64,000 bases of DNA from positions 1-64,000 of the forward strand of contig JACKNM010000022.1 of NCBI GenBank assembly GCA_024234875.1, read 5' to 3'. This DNA is from Ectothiorhodospiraceae bacterium (lineage in GTDB: Bacteria > Pseudomonadota > Gammaproteobacteria > HK1). Position 1 is the first letter of the stretch. Each line of letters begins with the position of its first letter. The position numbers were made by a program, and so were the translations under genes. Shown piece by piece: positions 38,957-47,385 of this stretch. The notes below the pieces were generated by a model. It was not told where the DNA came from, did not search any database, and saw nothing but the letters and a program-made list of their open reading frames with translations.

Positions 38957-39589
38957 ATGTCGAAGATCCAGCTCTATACCTGGGCGACCCCGAACGGTCG
39001 CAAGGTCTCGGTGATGCTCGAGGAGCTCGGGCTCGCCTACGACGTGCACTCGGTGAACATCGGCAAGGACGAGCAGTTCGAGCCCGCGTTCCTGGCCATC
39101 GCGCCGAACAACCGCATTCCGGCGATCGTCGATCCCGATGGGCCCGACGGCGAGCCGCTGTCGCTGTTCGAGTCCGGCGCGATCCTCGTCTATCTTGCCG
39201 AGAAGACGGGTAGCGCGCTGTTGCCGGCGCGAGGCGCGGCGCGTGCACGGACCTTCCAGTGGCTGATGTGGCAGATGGGCGGCGTCGGTCCGATGTTCGG
39301 TCAGGCGCATCACTTCCTGTTCCAGCCCAAGGAGGACGTGCCCTACGCCAAGAAGCGCTACCACGACGAGACCCGGCGCCTCTACGGGGTGATGAACCAG
39401 CAGCTCGGCAAGGTGCCCTATCTCGCCGGCGACTACTCGATCGCGGACATCGCCACCTTCCCCTGGGTCGCCCGCCACGAGCGCCACCAGGTCGACCTCG
39501 GCGAGTTCCCGAACGTCGCGGCGTGGTCCGAGCGCATCGCGGCGCGGCCGGCGGTGGGCAAGGGCATGGCAGTGCCGTTCTCGAATTGA
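38957..39589 (+). CDS. Glutathione S-transferase, nu-class-like (YghU/YfcG type)
   Basis: A 210-residue protein. The thioredoxin-like domain (IQLYTWATPNGRKVSVMLEE, NNRIPAIVDPDG, LFESGAILVYLAEK) is followed by the helical domain (MFGQAHHFLFQPKEDVPYAK, then AGDYSIADIATFPWVARHE). The TPNG motif and absence of a usual catalytic Cys/Tyr fit the nu class, which shows glutathione-disulfide reductase and peroxidase activity. It lies 69 bases after the PucG gene in the same direction and may share its transcript. Its metabolic link is unknown. Confidence 0.88.
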   Translation: MSKIQLYTWATPNGRKVSVMLEELGLAYDVHSVNIGKDEQFEPAFLAIAPNNRIPAIVDPDGPDGEPLSLFESGAILVYLAEKTGSALLPARGAARARTFQWLMWQMGGVGPMFGQAHHFLFQPKEDVPYAKKRYHDETRRLYGVMNQQLGKVPYLAGDYSIADIATFPWVARHERHQVDLGEFPNVAAWSERIAARPAVGKGMAVPFSN

Positions 39590-39629
39590 CCGTGCGCACT
39601 GTCGGGGATCCCGCGAGACGGAGGGCTCG

Positions 39630-40607
39630 ATGACCGAGTCGCGAACGGTGGTGGTGGTGCAGGGGGCGCGCGACGTCGGTGCGGTTCCCGGGCTGGCCGG
39701 AATCGAGGACCGGACGGAGCTCCGCTTCGCCGACGACGCCGATGCGCTGGCGGCCGCGCTTCCCGGGGCCGAGGTGATGCTCGGCTGGGACTTCCGCGCC
39801 GGGGCGCTGGCGCGCGCGTGGCCGGCGGCGGACCGCCTGCGGTGGATCCACTGGGCGGGCGCCGGGGTCGATGCGGTGCTGTTCCCGGAGCTGATCGCGA
39901 GCGATGTGGTGCTCACCAATGCCCGCGCGGTGTTCGACCGCGCGATGGCGGAGTACGCGCTCGGCGTCATCATCGCGTTCGAGAAGCACCTGCCGCAGAC
40001 GATTCGCCTGCAGGGCGAGCGCGTGTGGCGTCATCGCCTCACCGGTCGTATCGAAGGCAAGGCGGTGTTGGTGGTCGGCGCCGGGAGCATCGGCCGCGCG
40101 GTGGCGAGACTACTGGGTGCGGCGGGTATGGTGGTGCGCGTCGTCGGTCGGAGCGCGCGCGACGACGCCGAGCTCGGGCGCGTCCACGGCTTCGACGAGC
40201 TCGACGCGCTGCTGCCGTGGGCCGATCACGTGGTGCTGATCGCGCCGCTCACGCCCCAGACCCGTGCCTGCATGGACGGCGCGCGCCTCGCACGCATGAG
40301 ATCGAGCGCGTACCTCGTGAACCTCGGCCGCGGTCAGCTCGTCGACGAGTCGGCGTTGATCGACGCGCTCGGTGCCGGCGCAATCGCCGGCGCCGCGCTC
40401 GACGTGTTCGAGACCGAGCCGCTGCCGTCGTCGAGCCCGTTGTGGGACATGCCGAACGTGATCGTCTCGCCGCACATGTCGGGGGACTTCGTCGGCTGTT
40501 TCGACGTCCTCGCATCGCAGTTCCTCGACAACTTCCGGCGCTACCGGGCGGGCGAGCCGCTGGTGAACGTGGTCGACAAGCGGCTCGGGTTCGTCGCCGC
40601 GCGCTGA
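39630..40607 (+). CDS. D-2-hydroxyacid dehydrogenase, glyoxylate/hydroxypyruvate reductase (GhrA)-like
   Basis: This 325-residue NAD(P)H dehydrogenase of the D-isomer family has the Rossmann motif VLVVGAGSIGRAVARLLG, catalytic Arg in VNLGRGQLVDESAL, Glu in DVFETEPLPSSSP and His in VIVSPHMSGDFVG. The arrangement is close to GhrA and similar short-chain reductases. Next to a transaminase that uses glyoxylate, glyoxylate reduction to glycolate is a sensible guess. The gene converges on the RAYT-like gene and leaves only eight bases between. Confidence 0.83.
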   Translation: MTESRTVVVVQGARDVGAVPGLAGIEDRTELRFADDADALAAALPGAEVMLGWDFRAGALARAWPAADRLRWIHWAGAGVDAVLFPELIASDVVLTNARAVFDRAMAEYALGVIIAFEKHLPQTIRLQGERVWRHRLTGRIEGKAVLVVGAGSIGRAVARLLGAAGMVVRVVGRSARDDAELGRVHGFDELDALLPWADHVVLIAPLTPQTRACMDGARLARMRSSAYLVNLGRGQLVDESALIDALGAGAIAGAALDVFETEPLPSSSPLWDMPNVIVSPHMSGDFVGCFDVLASQFLDNFRRYRAGEPLVNVVDKRLGFVAAR

Positions 40608-40615
40608 GCGGGCGT

Positions 40616-41347
40616 TCACGCCGCTCGCTGGCACTGGCTCGTCTCGGCGGCGGGTGCGCGTCGCGGCGGGCGGCCGGGCCGGCCCGGGCGCACCGAGCGT
40701 CCGAGCTGACGCTCGAGCCGGTCCTTGAACGCCTCCCCACCGTAGGCGAGACCGCCACTGAGCACGCTCTCGATCTCCCTGGCGTTGGGCTGGCTCGCGG
40801 GCTGCTCGAGAAGCGCCGCGTAACGGCGCTGGCTGCCGAGCAGCCCGCCGCCGATCGAGACGAAGTACTCGTGATGGACGATCAGGCGCTCCTGGTCGTG
40901 GCCGACGTGCGCGCGCGCGCTGGACCAGGCGTACTCGGTGGCGCTGCGCGCCATGCCGGCTGCGACCGGCAAGGTATCGACGTGCCGGTAGCAGCCGATG
41001 GTCGGTCCACCGGGCTCGATCAGCGCCGCGTGGTAACGACTGTTCCACAACGTGCCGCTACGCCCGTGGGCCGAGTTGAAGTACTGCACGTAGCGCCGGC
41101 CGATGCTCTGCATCAGCCGCCCCACGCCGTCGGGCTGCTTCGGCGTGCACAGCAGCGTCGCCGAATCCGGGAGCAGCGCGTACGCATGCACGTCGCACGC
41201 GGAATCCTCCTCTCGCGCGCAATCACGCAGGATCGCGAGGTAGGTCTTGTAGTCGTCGCGCGCGACGAATATCGCCTTGTCGTTGTGGCCGCGCTGGCGC
41301 ACGAGCTGCGGGTACCCGGCGATGCGAAATCGAGCTCGGCGGGGCAT
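40616..41347 (-). CDS. REP-associated tyrosine transposase (RAYT) homologue lacking the HUH motif
   Basis: A 243-residue Y1/IS200-like fold protein of the RAYT type that mobilises REP palindromes. Most of the family pattern is kept: MPRRARFRIAGYPQLVRQRG, GVGRLMQSIGRRYVQYFN, GRSGTLWNSRYHAALIE, and CYRHVDTLPVAAGM with the tyrosine region (Tyr120), then YAWSSARAHV. However, the metal-binding His-x-His (NHVHLL in relatives) is replaced by DSATLL at residues 61-66. Cleavage activity is therefore doubtful; it may be decayed or turned into a DNA-binding protein. The start has AGGAGG within a stem-loop region. Confidence 0.8.
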   Translation of the reverse strand: MPRRARFRIAGYPQLVRQRGHNDKAIFVARDDYKTYLAILRDCAREEDSACDVHAYALLPDSATLLCTPKQPDGVGRLMQSIGRRYVQYFNSAHGRSGTLWNSRYHAALIEPGGPTIGCYRHVDTLPVAAGMARSATEYAWSSARAHVGHDQERLIVHHEYFVSIGGGLLGSQRRYAALLEQPASQPNAREIESVLSGGLAYGGEAFKDRLERQLGRSVRPGRPGRPPRRAPAAETSQCQRAA

Positions 41348-41398
41348 GACATCCTCCTGGGTCGACTCGGGCTTCCTCGCCCGTGACCAGAGGATGTC
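41348..41398. repeat. Stem-loop at the 5' end of the RAYT-like gene
   Basis: Outer arms GACATCCTC (41348-41356) and GAGGATGTC (41390-41398) pair perfectly. Inner GGGC (41369-41372) pairs with GCCC (41379-41382) around TTCCTC. The structure abuts the ATG and contains the ribosome-binding site, so it could hide it. It could also be a degenerate REP-type palindrome, since RAYT genes are usually flanked by these. Confidence 0.5.
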
Positions 41399-41418
41399 TC
41401 CGACAGTGCCGATGCGCG

Positions 41419-41434
41419 TGTGATCATCTGCACA
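41419..41434. promoter_or_regulatory. CRP/FNR-family binding box upstream of the RAYT-like gene
   Basis: TGTGATCATCTGCACA: TGTGA-N6-GCACA, one base off the symmetric CRP consensus TGTGA-N6-TCACA. It lies between the end of the Crp-family regulator gene and the RAYT-like start, about 70 bases upstream of the latter. A real target of the neighbouring regulator is plausible but not shown. Confidence 0.45.
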
Positions 41435-41472
41435 CCGACCTCGGGGCGTGATTGCGCGCGCGCCGATGGCGC

Positions 41473-42165
41473 TCAGGCGATGTGATGCCCGGCTGCCAGG
41501 CGTCGCAGCGCGTCGAGATCGCGGTAGTCGAGACGGCGGCCGGCCTTGTCGACGATGCCGAGCTCGCGCAGCCGCGCCATCAGCCGACTCACCGCCTCAC
41601 GCGTGGTGCCGATGCGACTCGCCAGGTCGGCATGGGTCGGTGCGGACGCCGCCGGGCTGGTCTCGGCGAGGCGCACCAGCTCGGCGAACAGCCGTTGCTC
41701 GACCTTGAACGCGTGCGACTCGTAGACCTTGCTGCACAGCGCGCGCACGAGATCGCTCAGACGCACGAGGCAGGCGTCGGCGATCGCCGGGGTGGCATGG
41801 AGCAGCTCGCGAAAGTCGCGAGCCGAGAGCTGGGCGACGGTGCAGTCGTCGATGGCAGTGATTCCGGCCGAGCGTGGCTGGCCGTCGATCGCTGCCATCT
41901 CCCCGAACATCTCGCCTGGTGCGAGCACCTGGAACGTGATGTGGCGGCCCTCCGGCGAGTACATCTCGGCCCGGACGCGGCCGTCGAGGAGGAAGTAGAC
42001 CTCGGTGTCGTCGCCACCGAAGTGCAAGATCGGCATCCCCGCGGGGTAGCGGTATCCGGCGCAGCGCGTGGCGAGACTCTGGCGCGCGACGTCGGTGAGG
42101 GGCCGCAGCACGACCACATGGTCCAGTGCCTGCGACGTGAGCGCGATGCGATGTCGAATGCTCAT
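41473..42165 (-). CDS. Crp/Fnr family transcriptional regulator
   Basis: A 230-residue regulator. The N-terminal 130 residues are a cyclic-nucleotide-binding fold (YFLLDGRVRAEMYSPEGRHI, then APGEMFGEMAAIDGQPRSAG, which contains the phosphate-binding G-E-M-A pattern). A dimerisation helix follows, then a winged helix (THADLASRIGTTREAVSRLM). No FNR-type N-terminal cysteine cluster is seen. Its ATG shares one base with the stop of the KDG kinase gene, so it is expressed with the sugar-acid genes and probably controls them. The effector is unknown. Confidence 0.9.
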   Translation of the reverse strand: MSIRHRIALTSQALDHVVVLRPLTDVARQSLATRCAGYRYPAGMPILHFGGDDTEVYFLLDGRVRAEMYSPEGRHITFQVLAPGEMFGEMAAIDGQPRSAGITAIDDCTVAQLSARDFRELLHATPAIADACLVRLSDLVRALCSKVYESHAFKVEQRLFAELVRLAETSPAASAPTHADLASRIGTTREAVSRLMARLRELGIVDKAGRRLDYRDLDALRRLAAGHHIA

Positions 42166-43091
42166 CACGAGTCCGTCGCGTCGCGCGGGACGATGGCCCC
42201 GCGAGCGCCGATCACCCGCGCCGCTACCCGATGCCCCTCGGCGGCGGCCGCCGCCGGCGCAGCGCCGAGCAGGCGAGCCGCGAGGTAGCCGCCGTTGAAC
42301 GAGTCGCCGGCAGCGGTGGTGTCGACCACGTCTCGGACCGGCTCGGGGGCGACCGCGGTGCGACCGCCGGCATCGGCGACCAGGCACGGACGAGGGCCGT
42401 CCTTCACCACCACCTCGGCGACGCCCCAGCCGAGCCAGCGATCGGCGACCGCCGCGGTGGACGCGTCGCCGAACAAGGCGCGCTCGTCGTCCAGGCTCGG
42501 CAGCGCCGTGGCGGCGACCGCGGCGACGGTGCGCCACGCTCGCCGTGCGAGCTCCGGGTCGGGCCACAGACGGGGTCGGAAGTTGGTGTCGAAAGCCACC
42601 CGCGTTCCGCTCCCTGCGAGGCTCTCGAGCAGCCGCATGAGCTTGCGACGGCGCTCGTCGTGGAGGACGCCGAGGGTGATCCCCGAGAGGTAGACGAGGT
42701 CGTAGTCGCGCAGCCGCTCGGCGAGCGCGAGGTCACGGCCGTCGTCGAGCATTCGCCGCGCCGCGGCGCTCTCGCGCCAGTAATAGAACGCCCGCTCGCC
42801 GGCGGCGTCGGTGCGGATCAGGTACAGCCCCGGGAGGGCGTCGGCGATGCGCGCGACCGCCCCGGTGTCGACGCCCTCGGCCTCCCAGGCCGCGATCATC
42901 TCGGTGCTGAAGGGGTCGTCGCCGAGCGCGGTCACGTAGCTGACCGTCGCCTGACGGCCGGCCAGGGCGCGCGCGAGGTAGACGGCGGTGTTGAGGGTGT
43001 CGCCGCCGAACCCGAAGCGGGCGGGTGCGCTCGGGGTGGTGCCGAGCGCGAGCTCGAGCATGCACTCGCCGATGCTGGCGACGCGAATCAC
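42165..43091 (-). CDS. kdgK: 2-keto-3-deoxygluconate kinase (PfkB family)
   Basis: A 308-residue PfkB sugar kinase that makes 2-keto-3-deoxy-6-phosphogluconate from KDG. Motifs: SIGECMLELALG start, GFGGDTLNTAVYLARAL, FDTNFRPRLWPD, and the C-terminal catalytic DTTAAGDSFNGGYLAARL with the Asp of GD-S. The GTG start at 43091 overlaps the aldolase stop by GTGA. Between aldolase and regulator in the operon, the KDG assignment is supported by context. Confidence 0.9.
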   Translation of the reverse strand: MIRVASIGECMLELALGTTPSAPARFGFGGDTLNTAVYLARALAGRQATVSYVTALGDDPFSTEMIAAWEAEGVDTGAVARIADALPGLYLIRTDAAGERAFYYWRESAAARRMLDDGRDLALAERLRDYDLVYLSGITLGVLHDERRRKLMRLLESLAGSGTRVAFDTNFRPRLWPDPELARRAWRTVAAVAATALPSLDDERALFGDASTAAVADRWLGWGVAEVVVKDGPRPCLVADAGGRTAVAPEPVRDVVDTTAAGDSFNGGYLAARLLGAAPAAAAAEGHRVAARVIGARGAIVPRDATDS

Positions 43092-43717
43092 CTCGCCGCG
43101 CCCAGCGCCGACGCTTCCCGCGCCAGCCGCTCGATCCGAGCCCAGTCGCCACTCGCCACGGCGTCGGCCGGCGCGACCCACGAGCCGCCGACGCAGACCA
43201 CGTTCGGACAGGCCAGATAATCGCCGGCATTGGCCGCCGACACGCCGCCGGTGGGACAGAAGCGGGCCTCGGGCAACGGCGCGGCGAGCGAGCGCAGGAA
43301 CGCGATTCCGCCGCAGGCCTCGGCGGGGAAGAACTTCTGGTAACGAAAGCCGGCCGCGAGCGCTCGCATCGACTCCGACGCGGTGCTCACGCCGGGCAGG
43401 AACGGGATTCCGGACACCGACGCCGCCGCGAGCAGGGCGTCGGTGGCACCGGGGCTCACCGCGAAGCGGGCGCCGAGATCGCGCACGCGAGTGAGTTGCT
43501 CGGCGGTGGTCACCGTGCCGGCTCCGACCACAGCCTCGGGCAGAGCCTCGCCGATGCGTCGGATGGCCTCCGGGGCGGCGCGCGTGCGCAGCGTGATCTC
43601 GACCACCGGCAGTCCACCCCGGACCAGGGCCTCGGCGAGGCGCAGTCCCTGATCCGGGTCCTTGACGGTGAGCACCGGAACCACCGGGGCCCGGCGCAGA
43701 ATCGGCTCGATCTGCAT
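43088..43717 (-). CDS. eda: KDPG/KHG aldolase
   Basis: A 209-residue class I aldolase that splits 2-keto-3-deoxy-6-phosphogluconate into pyruvate and glyceraldehyde 3-phosphate. The Schiff-base Lys128 lies in FRYQKFFPAEACGG, and Glu40 in PVVEITLRTRAAPEAIRRI is the general acid/base. FCPTGGVSAANAGDYLA forms the phosphate site. It follows the hydrolase by 99 bases in transcription order and is coupled to the kinase. Together with KdgK this gives the lower half of a hexuronate/hexonate route. Confidence 0.95.
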   Translation of the reverse strand: MQIEPILRRAPVVPVLTVKDPDQGLRLAEALVRGGLPVVEITLRTRAAPEAIRRIGEALPEAVVGAGTVTTAEQLTRVRDLGARFAVSPGATDALLAAASVSGIPFLPGVSTASESMRALAAGFRYQKFFPAEACGGIAFLRSLAAPLPEARFCPTGGVSAANAGDYLACPNVVCVGGSWVAPADAVASGDWARIERLAREASALGAAR

Positions 43718-43816
43718 GGTCGCATTCCTCCGTCGGAACCGCGGCGACGCCGCCGCCCGGCCCGCTGGGGCGAAGTATCGTCCTGGCGCGGAGCCCCGTC
43801 GCGCCGCGCTCCGGCT

Positions 43817-44596
43817 TCAGGGACCGAGGTGGCGGCCCAGGAACTCGCCCACCACGCGATTGAAGGTCGGGGCGTCCTCGAAGTATGTCGAGTGACCGAC
43901 GCCGACGAGATCGACCACCTCCACCCCCGGAATGTGCGGTGCCACCGCGTGTAGCACCGGGGGCGGAAAGATCTGGTCCTCGTCGGCGGTGATCATCAGC
44001 GTCGGCACGCGAAGGGCAGCGAGCGCCGACGGCGCCACCCAGTCGGTCGCGCCACCGTCCAGCCCGCGCGGGCCGGGGCCGGTGTTGAAGGCGCGGATCT
44101 GCTCGTAGAGCGTCGCCATCGCGGGCTCGCGAGCCGGGTAGTCGGCGGCCAGTGCGAGGATTCCGAAGCGGGCATCGTCCGCCGCTTCACGTCGGCGGCG
44201 CCCGGCCTCACGGCTCTCGGGTACGTCGATTCCGCCCGGGGTGCAGGCGAGCACCAGCGCGTCGAGCCGCTGTGGGGCCTCGACCGCCATCCCGACGCCG
44301 GTGCGCCCGCCCATCGACTGACACACCAGGGCTGCCCGCGCGACGCCCGCATGGTCGAGCACTGCCAGCAGGTCGGCGGCGAAGTGCCGGGTATGGAAGG
44401 CCTCGGGCGCGCAGCGACTGCGGCCGAATCCCCGGTGGTCGAACACGATGACGCGGTGGCGCGCCGCGAACACCGGGATCTGTTGCCACCAGCTCGCCGC
44501 GTTGCCACCGCGCCCGTGGGCGAAGACCACGCATCGCGGGCCGGTCCCGTGCGACTCGTAGTAGATCTCGGCATCGGGGCGCTCGACCATCGGCAT
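43817..44596 (-). CDS. Alpha/beta hydrolase
   Basis: A 259-residue alpha/beta hydrolase. Nucleophile Ser lies in LVCQSMGGRTGVGM (the usual first Gly of GxSxG is replaced by Cys), Asp in TADEDQIFPPP and His in GVGHSTYFED. It has HGRGGNAASWWQQ (oxyanion loop) and VIVFDHRGFGRSRCAPE. The ATG at 44596 has AGGAG upstream. It lies 14 bases after the dehydratase gene, so a lactonase or ester-hydrolase step on the same sugar-acid pathway is likely. A side role in detoxification cannot be excluded. Confidence 0.82.
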   Translation of the reverse strand: MPMVERPDAEIYYESHGTGPRCVVFAHGRGGNAASWWQQIPVFAARHRVIVFDHRGFGRSRCAPEAFHTRHFAADLLAVLDHAGVARAALVCQSMGGRTGVGMAVEAPQRLDALVLACTPGGIDVPESREAGRRRREAADDARFGILALAADYPAREPAMATLYEQIRAFNTGPGPRGLDGGATDWVAPSALAALRVPTLMITADEDQIFPPPVLHAVAPHIPGVEVVDLVGVGHSTYFEDAPTFNRVVGEFLGRHLGP

Positions 44597-44610
44597 CGGA
44601 GGACTCCTCT

Positions 44611-45813
44611 TCAGGCAGCGGAGACGGTCACCGTCGCATCCGCGCGGCGCTCGATTCCCGGTTGCAGATCGGTGCCGAGGCCCGGACCGCTCGGCGGCAG
44701 GATGTGGCCGTCGACCACTTCCGGCACCGCGGTCACCAGCTCCGCGTACCAGCCGGTGCGAAACGCCCGCACCGATTCCTGCACCAGAGCGTTCGGCACG
44801 CTGAGCGAGAGATGCACCGCAGCGTTGAACGCCACCGGTCCGGTGCAGTCGTGCGGCGCCACCGGCCGATGGTAGGTGTCGGCGATGGCCGCGATCTTGC
44901 GTGCCTCGGTGAGGCCGCCGCACCACACGATGTCCGGCATCACGACCGCCGGCGCGCCCGTCTCGAGCAGGTCGCGGTGGTTCCACCGGCTCGCCACCGT
45001 CTCGCTCGCGCACACCGGTACCCGGGTCGACGCGGCAAAGGTCGAGAGTGCGGGCAGACTGTCCATGCGCACCGGATCCTCGTACCAGAAAGGGTCGAAG
45101 GGCTCGAGCGCGCGGGCGATCTTCAGCGCCGCCGGCAGCCGCCAGATCGAGTGCAGCTCGACCATGATGTCGATGCGCGACCCGACCGCGTCGCGGATCT
45201 TGCGGAACGGCTCGAGCGCGCGGTCGAGATCCGCGTTGGAGATGTAGTGCCCCCCCTCGGCCGCGCCGGCGGTGAAGTCGAAGGGCCAGATCTTCATCCC
45301 GGTGATGCCTTCCTCGAGCAGGCTCTGCGCGAGCTCGTCGGCGCGGTTGAGGAACGCATCCAGGTCCTCGTAGGGGCCCTCGCCGTCACCCCCGAGCCCC
45401 CAGTCGTCCGCCTTCCAGTCCGGCCGGGTGCGCACGTACCGGTAGCCGGCGCAGGTGTTGTAGGTGCGGATGCGGTCGCGGGTCAGCCCGCCGAGGAGCT
45501 GGTAGAGCGGCTGACCGGTCGCGTGCCCGAAGAGATCCCAGAGCGCGACGTCGATGGCGGAGCGACCGCGGGTCTCCGCCCCGGTGCCGCTGAATCCGAC
45601 ATAGGGTTGCAGGTCGTGCGCGATGCGCTCGATCTGGAGCGGGTCCTTCCCCAGCAGGCGCGGTGCGGCCGACTCGTGGATGTAGGCCTCGACGGCGCGG
45701 GCGCCGAAGTACGTCTCCCCGAGCCCGGTCACACCCTCGTCGGTGCGCACGCGGACCCAGACCATGTTCGGGAACTCGCCGAGGCGCAGGGTCTCGATGG
45801 CCGTGATCTTCAT
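44611..45813 (-). CDS. Mandelate-racemase/muconate-lactonizing-enzyme family sugar-acid dehydratase
   Basis: This 400-residue enolase-superfamily protein probably dehydrates an aldonic or aldaric acid to a 2-keto-3-deoxy acid. The capping domain carries ITAIETLRLGEFPNMVWVRV. The barrel shows TGMKIWPFDFT, then metal ligands in DIMVELHSIWRLP, FWYEDPVRMDSLP and PVCASETVASRWN, and the acid/base His in PVAPHDCTGPVAF. It is the first gene of a minus-strand unit with a hydrolase, eda and kdgK, which suits production of KDG for the kinase. The substrate (for example gluconate, galactonate or a uronate-derived acid) is not determined. Confidence 0.85.
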   Translation of the reverse strand: MKITAIETLRLGEFPNMVWVRVRTDEGVTGLGETYFGARAVEAYIHESAAPRLLGKDPLQIERIAHDLQPYVGFSGTGAETRGRSAIDVALWDLFGHATGQPLYQLLGGLTRDRIRTYNTCAGYRYVRTRPDWKADDWGLGGDGEGPYEDLDAFLNRADELAQSLLEEGITGMKIWPFDFTAGAAEGGHYISNADLDRALEPFRKIRDAVGSRIDIMVELHSIWRLPAALKIARALEPFDPFWYEDPVRMDSLPALSTFAASTRVPVCASETVASRWNHRDLLETGAPAVVMPDIVWCGGLTEARKIAAIADTYHRPVAPHDCTGPVAFNAAVHLSLSVPNALVQESVRAFRTGWYAELVTAVPEVVDGHILPPSGPGLGTDLQPGIERRADATVTVSAA

Positions 45814-46006
45814 CCCGTCGGTCTCCGTCGGGCGGGTCGAATGTCCACGCCCGGTCGTGGGTGGGGGGCACCGGTGCGGCAATGCTAGTGCCTCCGCGCG
45901 GTGATTTCGATGGGCGAGGCGCCCGGCACGCAGCGCTTCCCCGAGTACGATCCCCGGCGACATTGGTATGGTGCGCCGACCTCGCTCGGCCGTGACCGGA
46001 GCCGGC

Positions 46007-46945
46007 ATGCAGACCCTTCTCGACGTGATCGCGCCGATCTTCGGCGTCATCGCCATCGGCTTCGTGGCCGCACGCGGCGGTCTCGTCTCCACCGCGACCG
46101 CCGAGGGGTTGTCGTCGTTCGTGTTCCGATTCGCGATTCCCGCGCTGCTGTTCCGCACCCTCGCTCATCGCACCCTGCCCGATGCCTTGCCGTGGGGTCT
46201 GGTGGCGGCGTTCTACGGCGGGGTGTTCGCGACCTTCGCGATCGGTTGGGCCGTCGGCGGCGGGGGCATGGCGCTGCGCGGCGCCGAGCGCGCCCTGTTC
46301 GCGTTCAGTGGGGCCTTCGGCAACGTGGTGCTGCTCGGCGTGCCACTCGCCCTCACCGCCTTCGGCGATGCCGCGGCGCTGCCGACCTTCATGGTGGTGT
46401 CCTTCCACAGTCTGCTGCTGATGCCGACGGTGACGGTGCTGCTCGAGCTCGCGCGCGGTCACGAGCGCCCCTTGCGCGACATCCCGGCGAGCGTCGCGCG
46501 CGGGGTGCTCGGCAATCCGATCGTGGTGGCCCTGATCGCGGGGTCGGTCTGGAGCCTGGCGGCGTGGCCGCTCGGGGGACCGGTCGACGCGGTGCTCGAG
46601 CTGCTCGCCCGCGCCGCGTTGCCCTGCGCGCTGTTCGCCATGGGCGCGAGTCTCGCGCGTCTGCCGATCGGCTCGTCGTTGCGCCCGGTCGGGCCGGTGG
46701 TGGTGCTGAAGACCCTGCTCTGCCCCGCCCTGGTCGGGCTCCTTGCCGGACCCGTCCTCGGGCTGGACCCGCTGGTCGGCGCGGTGGCGGTGCTGATGGC
46801 CGCGCAACCGACCGGCATCAACCCGTACCTGTTCGCGCAGCGCTATGGTCAGGGCGTCGCGCTCACGGCCGCGGCGGTGGTGGTCTCGACCGCGTTCTCG
46901 GTGGTCACCCTGTCGTTGCTCCTCGCCTGGCAGGCGGTGGACTGA
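46007..46945 (+). CDS. AEC family transporter (auxin efflux carrier type)
   Basis: A 312-residue membrane protein with about ten hydrophobic helices and the family start VIAPIFGVIAIGFVAARGGL, the FRFAIPALLFRTLAHR region, SGAFGNVVLLGVPLALTAFG, and the typical AAQPTGINPYLFAQRYG near the C-terminus. AEC proteins export or take up organic acids such as malate or malonate. The ATG at 46007 has GGAG. It is divergent from the sugar-acid dehydratase and shares a promoter region of about 190 bases, so it may carry substrates or products of that route. Inference. Confidence 0.85.
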   Translation: MQTLLDVIAPIFGVIAIGFVAARGGLVSTATAEGLSSFVFRFAIPALLFRTLAHRTLPDALPWGLVAAFYGGVFATFAIGWAVGGGGMALRGAERALFAFSGAFGNVVLLGVPLALTAFGDAAALPTFMVVSFHSLLLMPTVTVLLELARGHERPLRDIPASVARGVLGNPIVVALIAGSVWSLAAWPLGGPVDAVLELLARAALPCALFAMGASLARLPIGSSLRPVGPVVVLKTLLCPALVGLLAGPVLGLDPLVGAVAVLMAAQPTGINPYLFAQRYGQGVALTAAAVVVSTAFSVVTLSLLLAWQAVD

Positions 46946-47029
46946 GCCCGTGTCCGCGCGGTAAGGGCGCGCGAGGCGGGTGGACCTCGGATGACGTGTC
47001 GACTGGCCGATTCGACAGGAGGACCTGAA

Positions 47030-47353
47030 ATGCTGGTGCGAATCGAGAGTGACCGCGCGAGTTTCGTGATGCTCGGTGACTCTGCTCTCAAGCTGCTGCG
47101 GATGGCGGGGCACAGCGGGACCGTGCCCGGCGCGATCCCGGCCGACGGCGTGGCTTCGGCACTGGCCCGGCTGGAGGCGGCGGTGGGGCAGGCGGCCGAT
47201 GCCGAGGACGTTGCAGACGAGGCGCGACGCGACGACGAGAAGGACGACGAGCGGCGCGTCCCGGTCACGCTCCGCCAGCGTGCGTTCCCTCTGCTCGAGC
47301 TGATGCGGGGGGCGGTATCGAGCGGCAGCGGGGTGCGCTGGCGAAAGGGCTGA
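47030..47353 (+). CDS. DUF1840 family protein
   Basis: This 107-residue small soluble protein has the DUF1840 pattern: MLVRIESDRASFVMLGDSAL, KLLRMAGHSGTVPGAI, then a helical region (VASALARLEAAVGQAAD) and a charged linker, ending in RVPVTLRQRAFPLLELMRGA. AGGAGG seven bases before the ATG is a strong ribosome-binding site. DUF1840 proteins are common in beta- and gammaproteobacteria; no function is known to me. Confidence 0.8.
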   Translation: MLVRIESDRASFVMLGDSALKLLRMAGHSGTVPGAIPADGVASALARLEAAVGQAADAEDVADEARRDDEKDDERRVPVTLRQRAFPLLELMRGAVSSGSGVRWRKG

Positions 47354-47385
47354 CTGGCCGCGGCCAGGGCAGGGCGAGCGCGCCG

